Shown here piece by piece: positions 8,849 to 19,535 of a stretch of DNA of 64,000 nucleotides. Within the stretch, counting starts at the first letter, position 1; every line of letters begins with the position of its first letter. The DNA is taken from contig NZ_PDKS01000004.1 in NCBI RefSeq assembly GCF_002933335.1, forward strand, positions 21,711 through 85,710, given 5' to 3'. Under the pieces are notes generated by a model that made no database searches, was not told the DNA's origin, and saw only the letters and a list, made by a program, of their open reading frames with translations. The DNA comes from Candidatus Pantoea edessiphila. GTDB taxonomy: Bacteria; Pseudomonadota; Gammaproteobacteria; Enterobacterales; Enterobacteriaceae. The position numbers and the translations under genes were made by a program.

Positions 8849-9947
8849 ATGATAGAAATACAATCAATTAGCAATCTTATACATAGTTTACATGAACGTA
8901 ATAATAGGTTAAGGAGTTGTTTTTGATTATACAAATAAAAAACGGAGGCTTGAAGAAATAAATGTTTTACTAGAACAGCCAAGCGTATGGAGTGACCGTG
9001 ATTATACACAAACCTTAAGCAAAGAACGATCTGTTTTGACAATTATAATTGATGATCTTGATAATATTTTGCTAAAATTAGATGAAAGTGGGGATTTTTT
9101 TGAATTAGCTAAAAATATTAAAGATGAGAACGCAATAAAAGAAGTCATAAAAGAACTATACATCATTGAAAATGATTTAACAAAATTAGAATTTAACAAT
9201 ATGTTTTCAGGCAATAATGATCAATGTGATTGTTATATAGATTTTCAATCTGGTTCTGGTGGAACTGAAGCGCAAGATTGGACTAGTATGTTGATGAGAA
9301 TGTATTTACGCTGGTTAGAATGTAAAGGTTTTAAAAGCCAAATTATTAATGAATCTCCTGGAGATATTGTAGGCGTAAAATCAGCTACTATTCATGTATC
9401 AGGACATTACGCGTTTGGATGGTTGCGCACAGAAACAGGAATTCATAGATTAGTACGTAAAAGTCCTTTTGATGCTGGCCATCGTAGACATACTTCTTTT
9501 AGTTCAGTTTTTATATATCCTGAATTAGATCATTACATTAACATTGATATTAGTTTGTCAGATTTACGCATTGATGTTTATAGAGCATCAGGTGCAGGAG
9601 GACAACATGTTAATCGTACAGAATCAGCTGTACGTATCACTCATATTCCTACTGGTACTGTAACCCAATGCCAAAATAATCGCTCTCAGCATCAAAATAA
9701 AGAACAAGCTATTAAACAAATGAAAGCCAAGTTATATGAAATAGAAATCAAGAAGAAAAATAATGAAAAGAAGATCCTTGAAGAAAACAAATCCTGTATA
9801 AGTTGGGGAAATCAAATTAGATCTTATATACTTGATGATTCTCGTATTAGAGATTTAAGAACCGGAATAGAAATACGTAATGTGCAAGAAGTATTAAATG
9901 GTAATTTAGATCCATTTATAAAAGAAAGTTTAAAATTAGGTTTATAG
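8849..9947 (+). CDS. prfB: Peptide chain release factor 2 (programmed +1 frameshift)
   Basis: RF2 terminates translation at UGA and UAA. The gene needs a +1 frameshift: a 25-codon first frame ([20 protein letters not shown]...) stops at UGA 8924-8926, exactly the codon-26 position of E. coli prfB. Translation resumes at GAT 8925 with [19 protein letters not shown], matching E. coli DYDAKKERLEEVN. The main frame then carries [11 protein letters not shown], the peptide-release motif [15 protein letters not shown], and the C-terminus [14 protein letters not shown]. The anticodon-like stop-recognition motif appears as SPF, as in E. coli. The gene follows recJ and precedes lysS by 9 bases, as in E. 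coli. Presence of RF2 implies UGA is still a stop codon here. Confidence 0.95.
8912..8927 (+). promoter_or_regulatory. prfB: prfB frameshift-stimulating site
   Basis: The internal Shine-Dalgarno-like AGGAG (8912-8916) lies upstream of the slippery codon and stop: AGG AGT TGT TTT TGA T. E. coli has AGG GGG TAT CTT TGA C. The P-site codon here is UUU instead of CUU; after a +1 slip the tRNA-Phe re-pairs perfectly with UUU. This is the known autoregulatory site: low RF2 stalls at UGA and favours the shift. Confidence 0.93.
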
Positions 9948-9956
9948 GAATATAAA

Positions 9957-11477
9957 ATGGTTGAAAAAACACATATTTCTAAAAATGAAAATAATATCAA
10001 ATTAAACGCTGAATTAAAATTACGCAGGGAAAAATTAAATATATTACGTAAAAATGGTACTATAGCATTCCCTAACGATTTTAGACGTGATTCAACTTCT
10101 GATCAGTTACATAGCAAGTATGATCATATTTCTGCACAGGAATTAAAAAAATTAGATATTAAAATAAATGTCGCAGGTCGCATAATAACAAAACGCATTC
10201 TAGGTAAAGCGTCTTTTATTACTTTGCAGGATTTTGGTGGTCGTATTCAACTGTACGTAACTTGTCAAGATATATCAGACAACAATTATAATGACCATTT
10301 TAAAACATGGGATATAGGTGATATTATTGGTGCTTATGGTCGTTTATTTAAAACAAATACTGGAGAGTTATCTATCCAATGTTTAAAAGTTTGTTTGTTA
10401 ACTAAATCTCTTCGTCCATTGCCTGATAAATTTCATGGTTTACATAATCAAGAATTAAGATATCGCCAGCGTTATCTAGATTTAATTGTGAACAATAAAT
10501 CTAATAGTGTTTTTAAGATGCGTGCAAAAATTATAAATACTATTCGTAATTTTATGCTGAACTCTGATTTTATAGAAGTAGAGACTCCTATGATGCAGAA
10601 TATACCAGGAGGAGCAGTAGCACGCCCATTTATTACTCATCACAATAAATTAAACATTGATATGTATTTGCGTATTGCACCAGAATTATATTTGAAACGT
10701 TTAGTAGTAGGAGGATTTGAACGAGTATTTGAAATAAATAGAAATTTTCGTAATGAGGGAATATCATCCATTCATAATCCAGAATTTACTATGATGGAAC
10801 TTTATATGGCTTATACAGATTATAAAGATCTAATGAAGTTGACAGAAAAATTATTACGATTGATAGCTACGAGTGTTCTTGGCACAACTATTGTATCGTA
10901 CGGTAAATTAACATTTGATTTCAATAAATCATTTGAAATATTAACTATGAAGGAAGCAATAATAAAATATTGCTCAAAAATAAACATAAGCAATTTAAAA
11001 AACTATGATGCATTAGTAAAAACAGCTGAATCAATAGGTATTGAATTAAAAAAGCATTGGAGTTTAGGTCATATAGTGAATGAAATTTTTGAAAAATATG
11101 TGGTATCAAATTTAATACAACCTACATTTATTACAGAATATCCATCAGTTGTTTCCCCTTTAGCACGTCGTAATGATATAAATCCTGAGATAGCAGACAG
11201 ATTTGAGTTTTTCATAGGTGGTTATGAGATTTGTAATGGCTTTTCTGAGCTTAATGATCCAGATGATCAAGCTAAAAGATTTATGCAACAATTTAGGGAT
11301 AAATATCAACCTGATGAATCAATATTTTACGATGAAGATTATATTATAGCTTTAGAGCATGGATTACCTCCTACTGCTGGTTTAGGTTTGGGTATTGATC
11401 GAATTACTATGTTGTTTACTGACTGTCATAGTATTCGTGATGTCATCTTGTTTCCTACATTGCGACCAAAAAAATAA
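9957..11477 (+). CDS. lysS: Lysyl-tRNA synthetase (class II)
   Basis: LysS charges tRNA-Lys. The N-terminal OB-fold anticodon-binding domain ([29 protein letters not shown]) is followed by the class II catalytic domain with motif 1 ([21 protein letters not shown]), motif 2 ([16 protein letters not shown]...[11 protein letters not shown]) and motif 3 ([13 protein letters not shown]). Its 506 residues match E. coli (505). It follows prfB by 9 bases, so the two are likely co-transcribed, as in E. coli. ATG 9957 is supported by AGGA at 9948-9951. Confidence 0.96.
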   Translation: MVEKTHISKNENNIKLNAELKLRREKLNILRKNGTIAFPNDFRRDSTSDQLHSKYDHISAQELKKLDIKINVAGRIITKRILGKASFITLQDFGGRIQLYVTCQDISDNNYNDHFKTWDIGDIIGAYGRLFKTNTGELSIQCLKVCLLTKSLRPLPDKFHGLHNQELRYRQRYLDLIVNNKSNSVFKMRAKIINTIRNFMLNSDFIEVETPMMQNIPGGAVARPFITHHNKLNIDMYLRIAPELYLKRLVVGGFERVFEINRNFRNEGISSIHNPEFTMMELYMAYTDYKDLMKLTEKLLRLIATSVLGTTIVSYGKLTFDFNKSFEILTMKEAIIKYCSKINISNLKNYDALVKTAESIGIELKKHWSLGHIVNEIFEKYVVSNLIQPTFITEYPSVVSPLARRNDINPEIADRFEFFIGGYEICNGFSELNDPDDQAKRFMQQFRDKYQPDESIFYDEDYIIALEHGLPPTAGLGLGIDRITMLFTDCHSIRDVILFPTLRPKK

Positions 11478-11790
11478 TTTAACAAATATTTATATATAAT
11501 TAATTAAAAATTTACTAATTTAGTATTAGTATTAAAGATTGTTTATTATGTGATAATTTATAATAACCATATATTGTTTATATCTAATATCTATTTTAAC
11601 GTTATTTTACATATAATTTAATTATTTTATCAATAACAATTATTAAATAATCATTAATAAAAATCACGTCTATTCTTAATAAATTCTATTTGGCGCATAA
11701 AAATATATTTTTTTATATTCATCATTATTAATGATATATTATTTTTTCAATGTGTAATTATTTTTAATCGGATGCTATAGGAGATTAACT
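11478..11790 (+). other. Intergenic region lysS-lysA
   Basis: This gap of 313 bases lies between co-oriented genes. It is A+T rich with no open frame or RNA gene that I recognise. In E. coli the lysA activator gene lysR is next to lysA; no trace is seen, so lysA probably has lost LysR control. A ribosome site AGGAG lies at about 11778-11782. Confidence 0.45.
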
Positions 11791-13065
11791 ATGCCTCTTT
11801 CTTTAAATGATGCCAATATAGCAATAAATTATAATAATTTATTAAAAATAGCACAGTATTATAAAGGTCCTTTTTGGGCTTATGATGCTCAAATTATAAA
11901 GTCTCGCATTTCTCAACTACGTAATTTTGATATTATACGTTTTGCTCAAAAAGCTAATTCAAATATTCATATTTTACGCTTAATGCGTTCAGAAGGTGTA
12001 AAAGTTGATTCTGTTTCTTTAGGAGAAATAGAACGAGCATTAATAGCTGGTTATCAAGCTGATAATGAAGATATAGTATTTACAGCAGATATATTTGATG
12101 AAATGACATTAAAACGTGTTGTTGAGTTAAAATTACAAGTTAATGTCGGATCTATTGATATGTTAACTCAACTTGGTTTATTATCTCCCGGTCATTCAAT
12201 TTGGTTACGTGTAAATCCTGGTTTTGGTCATGGTTTTAATAAAAAAACAAATACAGGAGGAGAAAATAGCAAACATGGAATTTGGTATAATCATTTATTT
12301 TTAGCTCTATCAATAATTCATAAATATAAACTTCGTTTATTTGGTATTCATATACATATAGGTTCAGGAACGGATTATCATCATTTAAAACTAGTATGTA
12401 ATTCAATGATTCGTACTGTTATAGAATTAAACCAAGATTTAGAAGCTATTTCTGCAGGAGGTGGATTATCAATTCCATATCATTTTGATGATGTTAAAGT
12501 TAATACAGAACATTATTTCAATATGTGGCATAAAGTCAAACAATGTGTTTCTAATTATTTAGGTCATACAGTGAAATTAGAGATAGAACCAGGTCGTTTT
12601 CTTGTGGCTGAATCAGGAGTATTAGTATCTCAGATACGAGCAATAAAAAATATGGGAGACAAACATTTTATTTTAGTTAATGCTGGTTTTAATGATTTAA
12701 TAAGACCTTCAATGTATGGTTGCTATCATCATATATCTTTGATGACCAGAGATAATCGTTACATAGATTCAAATAAAACCACTAATAGTATAGTGGCTGG
12801 ACATTTATGTGAATCTGGTGATGTATTTACTCAATCAGAAGGATATACATTACAAACTCGTACTATCCCTTTAGCACAAGTAGGAGATTATTTAGTATTT
12901 CATGATTGTGGCGCATATGGTGCGTCTATGTCTTCTAATTACAATAGTCGTCCTTTAATTCCTGAAGTGTTGTTTAATAATGGTAAATGTATGGAAATTC
13001 GTAGAGCACAAACAATTCAGGATTTAATATCTTTAGAATTAATTTACAATGAAATTGCCACATAG
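11791..13065 (+). CDS. lysA: Diaminopimelate decarboxylase
   Basis: LysA is a PLP enzyme that decarboxylates meso-diaminopimelate to lysine, the last step of the pathway, also drawing from the peptidoglycan precursor pool. The fold type III features are visible: the PLP lysine in RFAQKANSNIHILRLM, VKVDSVSLGEIERAL, the phosphate-binding GGGLSIPY, HIHIGSG, EIEPGRFLVAESG and the catalytic CESGDVFTQ followed by GAYGASMSSNYNSRP. Length is 424 against 420 in E. coli. Lysine is essential for animals, so retention is consistent with a nutritional symbiont. It is convergent with mutH. Confidence 0.96.
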   Translation: MPLSLNDANIAINYNNLLKIAQYYKGPFWAYDAQIIKSRISQLRNFDIIRFAQKANSNIHILRLMRSEGVKVDSVSLGEIERALIAGYQADNEDIVFTADIFDEMTLKRVVELKLQVNVGSIDMLTQLGLLSPGHSIWLRVNPGFGHGFNKKTNTGGENSKHGIWYNHLFLALSIIHKYKLRLFGIHIHIGSGTDYHHLKLVCNSMIRTVIELNQDLEAISAGGGLSIPYHFDDVKVNTEHYFNMWHKVKQCVSNYLGHTVKLEIEPGRFLVAESGVLVSQIRAIKNMGDKHFILVNAGFNDLIRPSMYGCYHHISLMTRDNRYIDSNKTTNSIVAGHLCESGDVFTQSEGYTLQTRTIPLAQVGDYLVFHDCGAYGASMSSNYNSRPLIPEVLFNNGKCMEIRRAQTIQDLISLELIYNEIAT

Positions 13066-13093
13066 TGAGTGTAGCAAAAACGTTAATATTAAT

Positions 13094-13768
13094 TTATACA
13101 TGATAACCTGATACTATTATTTTAGTAAAATCTTTTTTTAAATAAAAACTCCTAGGTAAAGTTAAAATTATTTCACTTTCTTTACTAATAGTTCTATTTA
13201 GCGATCTACAACTAGAAGTTTTAGCTTTTAGTTGTAAAAACACACCACGATAATTATTAACATAATTTATCCTATTAAAAACTATCATGTCCATTATTTC
13301 TTCCCAATCTTTACGTAAGATCATGTCTTCCTTTATACTAGGGTTCCAAAGAAAAGATCTACCAATTCTACGCATTTTTAGAGGAATATTATTGTTACCT
13401 TCTACAGGAATCCATAGTATATTAGATAATTTATTTCTAATATTACTTTTTTTCCAAGTACTGCTGATGTTTTTTATTAAAGAAGTTGTACAAATAAAAG
13501 TGTTTTCTATAGGACATCCTAATGAATCTATCGGTATAGTCTTGAGTTCTATTCCTAAATGCACAAAATCTTGTTCAGGTTTATTATATGAATTTACACC
13601 TAAATATATTTCCATTAATCTTCCAATCCAACCTTTGTTAATTTTTAGATCATTAGGAATTAACAAACCTGCATTATTAGCCAAATTTTCTAAAGTAAAT
13701 CCTGCTAATGCCTGAGCTCTTGATAATAAAGTAATTTTATTTTTTGGTTTGTTTTGAAAATATTTCAT
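13094..13768 (-). CDS. mutH: Methyl-directed mismatch repair endonuclease MutH
   Basis: MutH nicks the unmethylated strand at hemimethylated GATC sites when activated by MutS-MutL. The catalytic D...E-x-K triad is intact in KPEQDFVHLGIELKTIP. Flanking blocks GWIGRLMEIYLG, LWIPVEG, DWEEIMDMIV and ILTLPRSFYLKKDFT also match. The 224 residues compare with 229 in E. coli. MutS is encoded at 41966-44527; MutL and Dam lie outside the window, and both would be needed for this gene to be useful. It is convergent with lysA (28 bases apart). Confidence 0.93.
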   Translation of the reverse strand: MKYFQNKPKNKITLLSRAQALAGFTLENLANNAGLLIPNDLKINKGWIGRLMEIYLGVNSYNKPEQDFVHLGIELKTIPIDSLGCPIENTFICTTSLIKNISSTWKKSNIRNKLSNILWIPVEGNNNIPLKMRRIGRSFLWNPSIKEDMILRKDWEEIMDMIVFNRINYVNNYRGVFLQLKAKTSSCRSLNRTISKESEIILTLPRSFYLKKDFTKIIVSGYHV

Positions 13769-14270
13769 AATAATATTTAAATAATAGTTCGTTTATTTAA
13801 TAATCTCTTTACATATTTATTAATATTAGTTGAATATACTAAATAACATAAAAAAACTTATAATGATAAAAGATACTGCAATAGTTTATTTTATATTTAA
13901 TAAATGATAATATGAGATCTTATAGTAACCATATTAAAATTGTTTATATGATATAAATCAAGAAAATTTTATATTTTCAAACTCGTTTTATAACTTAATT
14001 ATGAGTAATATAACACAGGAAATTTTAATCAAGAATATTGTAATTCGAAACTACAGAAAAAGTACTATTATTATAGACAATGTAATTTGCTAAAATCACT
14101 TAATATCTATCGATTAAATTTTAAATTAAATACAACATAATATTAAAAATTATATTAATGGATATTAAGCATATTTATAATTAAAATTTACATTGATTTC
14201 ATAGGTCATCTAAATGCTATAAAATATTATTTCAAATTTTATTAACGTTCTTCCTACTTTTAATGTTAAG
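13769..14270. other. Divergent intergenic region mutH/lgt
   Basis: This 502-base A+T-rich gap lies between divergent genes. E. coli has several genes here including rppH and ptsP; I could not recognise any remnant in either strand. It presumably carries the mutH and lgt promoters. Confidence 0.45.
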
Positions 14271-15131
14271 ATGAATATAAAATATATAACTTTGCCAAAA
14301 ATCAATCCTATCATTTTTTCTATAGGACCAATTTCTTTTCGTTGGTATGGTCTAATGTACCTAGTAGGTTTGATTTTTGCTCTATGGTTAGCTAAGCTTC
14401 GTGCAAAAAAATATAACTATAGTATAAAAGAAATAGAAGGCTTAATATATCATTGTTTTTTTGGTGCTATTATAGGTGGTAGGATAGGTTATATGTTCTT
14501 CTATAATTTACCACTGCTTATAGATAAACCTTTATCTTTGATTAAGATTTGGGAAGGAGGCATGTCATTTCATGGAGGATTACTAGGTGTTATATTAATA
14601 ATTGTTTATCATTGTTATAAAAATCAACGCATATTTTTCGAAATTTCAGATTTTATAGCTCCATTAATTCCATTTGGATTAGGTGTAGGACGTTTAGGAA
14701 ATTTCATTAATGGGGAATTATGGGGTAGAGTAGATTTATATTTCCCATTCACAGTATTTTTTCCTAATGCATATAATGAAGATTTAAAAACTGCTTTAGA
14801 AAACCCAACATACCAATCATTATTTGAGTATTATGGAGCATTACCTCGCCATCCTTCTCAATTGTATGAATTTATCTTGGAAGGAGTTATTTTATTTTTC
14901 ATTCTAAATATATTTGTACTTAAAAATAGACCTTTAGGTAGCACATCTGGTCTTTTTTTAGTTTGTTACGGTATATTTCGAATATTAGTAGAATTTTTCC
15001 GAGAACCAGATATTCAATTGGGATTGTTTTATGATAGCATAACTATGGGACAGATTTTATCTTTACCAATGTTTATAATAGGTATCATTATTCTTGTATG
15101 GTCTAATTTTAATCTCAAAAACAGAAGATGA
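14271..15131 (+). CDS. lgt: Prolipoprotein diacylglyceryl transferase
   Basis: Lgt is an inner-membrane enzyme that transfers diacylglycerol from phosphatidylglycerol to the lipobox cysteine of prolipoproteins. About seven hydrophobic segments are seen. Catalytic and structural blocks are intact: RWYGLMYLVG, GGMSFHGGLLG (essential His), the Lgt signature GLGVGRLGNFINGELWGR, LPRHPSQLYE and FRILVEFFREPD (essential Arg). It has 286 residues against 291. A client lipoprotein, BamD, is encoded in this window. thyA follows after 4 bases, as in E. coli, so they form an operon. Confidence 0.95.
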   Translation: MNIKYITLPKINPIIFSIGPISFRWYGLMYLVGLIFALWLAKLRAKKYNYSIKEIEGLIYHCFFGAIIGGRIGYMFFYNLPLLIDKPLSLIKIWEGGMSFHGGLLGVILIIVYHCYKNQRIFFEISDFIAPLIPFGLGVGRLGNFINGELWGRVDLYFPFTVFFPNAYNEDLKTALENPTYQSLFEYYGALPRHPSQLYEFILEGVILFFILNIFVLKNRPLGSTSGLFLVCYGIFRILVEFFREPDIQLGLFYDSITMGQILSLPMFIIGIIILVWSNFNLKNRR

Positions 15132-15135
15132 ATAA

Positions 15136-15927
15136 ATGCAAAAATATTTAGACTTAATACAATATATATTAAATAAAGGAATTAAAAAACCTGATCGTAC
15201 TGGTATTGGTACCATATCTATCTTTGGATATCAGATGCGATTTAATTTAAATAATGGTTTTCCGTTATTAACCACTAAAAAGTGTCATTTTTCTTCTATA
15301 GTTCATGAACTGATATGGTTTTTGAAAGGTGATACCAATATTAAATATTTGAAAGAAAATAAAGTTTCTATTTGGGATGAATGGGCAGATACTCAAGGAA
15401 ATTTAGGACCAATTTATGGAAAACAATGGCGAAGTTGGAATACGCAAACAGGACAAATTGATCAAATACAGCAAGTTATTGATATATTGAATACTGATCC
15501 CCATTCCAGACGTATTATTGTATCATCTTGGAATGTCAGTGATTTAAAAAATATGGCATTACCGCCCTGTCATATTTTATTTCAGTTTTATATATCAAAT
15601 AATAAATTATCCTGCCATTTTTATCAGCGTTCATGTGATGTTTTTCTAGGTTTACCTTTTAATCTTGCAAGCTATGGATTATTAGTGCACATAATGGCAC
15701 AACAATGCAATTTCAATGTAGGAGAATTAATTTGGAGTGTGGGAGACGCTCATTTATATCAAAATCACCTAGAACAAGCTTTTTTGCAGTTAAAAAGAAT
15801 ACCTCGTATATTGCCTAACTTGATTATCACAAGAAAACCAAAAACGATATTTGATTATGATTTTAAAGATTTTGCAATTAAAGATTACTATCCGTATCCA
15901 AACATTAAAGCACCTATTGCTATTTGA
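15136..15927 (+). CDS. thyA: Thymidylate synthase
   Basis: ThyA methylates dUMP to dTMP using 5,10-methylenetetrahydrofolate. The catalytic cysteine sits in [11 protein letters not shown], followed by [20 protein letters not shown] with the phosphate-binding Arg and dUMP-binding Asn. The N-terminus ([23 protein letters not shown]) and C-terminus (IKAPIAI) match E. coli; 263 versus 264 residues. It is coupled to lgt by a 4-base gap. Depends on folate recycling, which fits retention of fau. Confidence 0.97.
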   Translation: MQKYLDLIQYILNKGIKKPDRTGIGTISIFGYQMRFNLNNGFPLLTTKKCHFSSIVHELIWFLKGDTNIKYLKENKVSIWDEWADTQGNLGPIYGKQWRSWNTQTGQIDQIQQVIDILNTDPHSRRIIVSSWNVSDLKNMALPPCHILFQFYISNNKLSCHFYQRSCDVFLGLPFNLASYGLLVHIMAQQCNFNVGELIWSVGDAHLYQNHLEQAFLQLKRIPRILPNLIITRKPKTIFDYDFKDFAIKDYYPYPNIKAPIAI

Positions 15928-16082
15928 TCATTTTATTAAATAAATATAATTATTGCCCTATTTTTAAAGACATAAATTTTAACAAGTGTGCTTTCATGAA
16001 CATTATTATCTCATTTCTATCATGGATGTTATATGGAAAATAATTTATTAATTAGTAATTATAGTTAGTCAATAGGAAATTT

Positions 16083-19000
16083 ATGCTTTATATATACCAC
16101 TCTAATCAACTTAATATTCTTAAAAAATTATTGAATACAATAATTAATCGCAAATTAAGCTGTGATCATTTTGCAGCAGAATATATCCTTGTAAAGGATT
16201 TAGATGTAGCTAGATGGTTAAAAACAGGAATATCGTTACAATTTAACATTGCTGCTAATATTAAATGTAATATATTTGAAAAATTCATTTGGGACATTAT
16301 GTATAAAATATCACCTGAGGTCATTCCAAAAAATTTTTCAAATAAAAACAATATTATTTTTATGATTTTATCTAGAATACCAAAAATATTAAAAACAAAT
16401 GATTTTCATTTTCTTTCAAATTATCTAGATAATTGTCGTAATAAAAACAATTTGTTTCATTTTAGTGAAGGAATGGCTAATATTTTTGAGAAATATATAA
16501 TTTATCGACCAGATTGGCTACAAACTTGGGCAAATGGAAAACTAATTGATAATCTTGGTAATGAACAATTATGGCAAGCTGCTATCTGGCAAGATTTAAT
16601 ATCTTTCTATGGGATTCAATTAAAAAAATATTCATTTCAACAAAATAACTTTTATTCACTTTTTATAAAAAAGTTACATCAGAACTCAAATATAAAAGAA
16701 TTTTTACCACCTCGTTTATTTGTTTTTGGCATATCTTCTTTTTCGCCTTACTACATAAAAATTCTAAATGAAATAAGCTGTTATATTGACATTCATTTAT
16801 TTATTAGCAATCCATGTCGTAATTATTGGGGAGACATTCAAGAACATATTATTTTACCAAGAAAATCAAAAAATCATCAACAAATTATAGATCAAGATTT
16901 AATTAACATTAGTTCTAATTATTGGTCAGAATTTTTTAGAAACACATATAAACAACACATCAATAATCCACTATTAGTCTCTTGGGGTAAGTTAGGTTGT
17001 GATAATTTGTTTCTTCTTAATCAGTTAGAATCTAGTAATCACGATGATATTTTTGTAGATATTAATGAAGATAATTTATTGCATTGTATTCAAAGCGATA
17101 TTTTAAATCTCAAGAATAGTAGTGTTATTGGGCTAAGTTACAAAGACTTAGAATGTAATAATCAAAAGCGTTGTATCTATAACATAGATAGATCGATTTC
17201 AATCAATGTTTGTCATACTATACAACGTGAAGTGGAAGTATTACAAAATTATTTGGTAGAATTAATTAATTCTGATTCCAATCTTAATGTAAATGATATT
17301 ATAGTAATGGTAGCTGATATTGATATTTATATACCATTTATTAAATCAACATTTTATGATAAATCAATCAAAAAATTTTTGCCTGTTACAATTTTGGATC
17401 ATAGTATTACCAAAGAAAATCCAATAGTTATTGTTTTTTTAAAATTGTTATCTTTAGATAATAATAATTATATTCTTGAAGATATATTATCTTTATTAGA
17501 TGTAAAGTCTTTAGCAGACCATTTTTTTATAGAAGAAAATCAGTTAATTTTATTACAATATTTAATTGATAATAATTATACTTATGAGAAATTAAATGAA
17601 TTTAAAATTTTATTAGAAAGTAATGATATCGAAAACAATCACAGAGCATTGTATAATACAAAAGAAATTTTATTAGATCATCTCAGTGAATATTCAAAAA
17701 ATATTTTGTCATCTAATATACCAATCAATGATTTGTTAAGTATTTTATTAAAAAATCTAGAACACATGATCTTAAAGATTAATAGTTGGAGTTTAATATT
17801 CAAAAAAAGTTACTTATTAAAAGATTGGCTGCCTTTATGTAGACAATTAATTGATGATTTTTTTAATATAAATAATAAAGATGAATCTGAGTCAATTTTT
17901 TTCTTTATAGAATATAATTGGAAAAAACTAATATATAATAGCAAAAAATTCATTTTTGAAAAAATTTCAATTGTATTATTGAAAAATATCTTTATTAATC
18001 AACTAGATCAGGAAAATAATAATAAAAATTTTCTCCCAGGAAAAATTAATTTCTGTGAATTAAATTACATAAGGTCTCTTCCATTCAAAGTTATATGCTT
18101 ACTAGGAATGAATAAAGATGATTATCCCAGAAAACCAAATTTGAGTGAATTAAATTTAATGTATCAACAACCACGAAAAGGAGATTCTCATCTTATAGAT
18201 GAAGATCGATACTTATTCCTGGATATTTTAATATCTGCTAAAAATAAACTTTATTTAAGTTATATTGGTAGATCTGTTAAAGATAATACAGAATGTTATC
18301 CCTCTATTTTGGTAACTGAATTGTTAGAATATATTGGGCAAAACTTTTATCTTAAAGGCGATGAAAACATTAAAATAGATGATAGTTATAAAAATGTTAA
18401 AAAATATCTATTACAATATCACAATAGATTATCATGTACGCCAAACAACTTTAAAGCTAATTTCAAGACATCAAAAATTTTTGTTGATGAGCAATTGACA
18501 GTAGCGCAAGTCACAAAGCTACCACAATGTAGTTTTGTTAATGCATTAACAACATATAAGGTGGATTATTTAAAAATAAATCAATTGTTATATTTCTGGA
18601 GCCATCCAGTACGCGCTTGGTTTAATAAAAGATTAAAAGTATTATTCCCCCTTCAACAATACTCATCAAAAAATATATCATATCATTATGAAGATTTAAA
18701 ACTTTACCGAACTAAATATAATTTACTAAATGCGCTAATAGAAAAAAATAACGATGCTATCCAAAATATTTACAATCATAATAAAGTATTCGGTTATTTA
18801 CCTCCAGGTGTCTTTGCAGAATTATTTTGGAATGATTTAAAGCAACAAATGCAGCAAATAGCAATAAAAGTTATTGATGATTTGAGAGAAAATAATACTT
18901 GGGAAATCAATTTAAAACTTCAAGATTTAACTTTAATAGGTTCATTAAAACAAGTACAATCAAATGGATTAATTCGATGGTCTCCAAACATACTCACTAT

Positions 19001-19460
19001 TAAAGATGGACTTCTACTTTTATTAGAACATCTTATCTATTGTGCAACAGGAGGTAATGGTAATAGTAAAATGATTGGAATGTCTAAAAGTTATTGGTAT
19101 TTTCACAATATACAAAAAAATAAATCTATCGATTTTTTAAATAAATATATCACTGGGTATCTTTCTGGAATGACTAATCCTTTATTATTATTTAATAAAA
19201 TAGGTAGTACTTGGTTAAGGTATTGTTATAATAAAAAAACTAAAAAATTAATTACTGATAAATTTTCTATAGCAAAAGCACACAATAAATTATTAATTGC
19301 TTTAAATGGAGAATATAACATTTTGTCAGGGGAGAACAAAGATCCTTATGTACAACGTTTATATCGTAATTTAGGAGATTTAGAGATAAAACAAATAAAA
19401 AAATCCGCAGAAATATGGTATTTGCCAGTATTACAAGCACATCAAGATATGAAATGGTAA
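16083..19460 (+). CDS. recC: Exodeoxyribonuclease V subunit RecC
   Basis: RecC is the scaffold and Chi-recognition subunit of RecBCD, which processes double-strand DNA ends. At 1125 residues it is full length (E. coli 1122). Recognisable blocks are MLYIYHSNQLNILKKLL at the N-terminus, FGISSFSPYY, CHTIQREVEVLQNYL, GKINFCELNYIRSLPFKV, LLGMNKDDYPR, DEDRYLFLDILISAK (the inactive helicase-like part) and LQAHQDMKW near the C-terminus. It is upstream of recB with a 75-base gap; the E. coli gene ptrA between them is deleted. It is intact while RecB is shortened and recD is not found, so the complex must be altered. Confidence 0.93.
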   Translation: MLYIYHSNQLNILKKLLNTIINRKLSCDHFAAEYILVKDLDVARWLKTGISLQFNIAANIKCNIFEKFIWDIMYKISPEVIPKNFSNKNNIIFMILSRIPKILKTNDFHFLSNYLDNCRNKNNLFHFSEGMANIFEKYIIYRPDWLQTWANGKLIDNLGNEQLWQAAIWQDLISFYGIQLKKYSFQQNNFYSLFIKKLHQNSNIKEFLPPRLFVFGISSFSPYYIKILNEISCYIDIHLFISNPCRNYWGDIQEHIILPRKSKNHQQIIDQDLINISSNYWSEFFRNTYKQHINNPLLVSWGKLGCDNLFLLNQLESSNHDDIFVDINEDNLLHCIQSDILNLKNSSVIGLSYKDLECNNQKRCIYNIDRSISINVCHTIQREVEVLQNYLVELINSDSNLNVNDIIVMVADIDIYIPFIKSTFYDKSIKKFLPVTILDHSITKENPIVIVFLKLLSLDNNNYILEDILSLLDVKSLADHFFIEENQLILLQYLIDNNYTYEKLNEFKILLESNDIENNHRALYNTKEILLDHLSEYSKNILSSNIPINDLLSILLKNLEHMILKINSWSLIFKKSYLLKDWLPLCRQLIDDFFNINNKDESESIFFFIEYNWKKLIYNSKKFIFEKISIVLLKNIFINQLDQENNNKNFLPGKINFCELNYIRSLPFKVICLLGMNKDDYPRKPNLSELNLMYQQPRKGDSHLIDEDRYLFLDILISAKNKLYLSYIGRSVKDNTECYPSILVTELLEYIGQNFYLKGDENIKIDDSYKNVKKYLLQYHNRLSCTPNNFKANFKTSKIFVDEQLTVAQVTKLPQCSFVNALTTYKVDYLKINQLLYFWSHPVRAWFNKRLKVLFPLQQYSSKNISYHYEDLKLYRTKYNLLNALIEKNNDAIQNIYNHNKVFGYLPPGVFAELFWNDLKQQMQQIAIKVIDDLRENNTWEINLKLQDLTLIGSLKQVQSNGLIRWSPNILTIKDGLLLLLEHLIYCATGGNGNSKMIGMSKSYWYFHNIQKNKSIDFLNKYITGYLSGMTNPLLLFNKIGSTWLRYCYNKKTKKLITDKFSIAKAHNKLLIALNGEYNILSGENKDPYVQRLYRNLGDLEIKQIKKSAEIWYLPVLQAHQDMKW

Positions 19461-19535
19461 AATATATTGTGATTTATTTTTATTGACTAAATAAATTTAA
19501 ATTATTAACAACTTTTAAATTAGATAATAATATCA

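Noticed and set aside
13287..13715. A 142-codon plus-strand open frame opposite mutH
   Set aside because: It is fully inside mutH on the other strand; the mutH frame carries the catalytic motifs, this one none.
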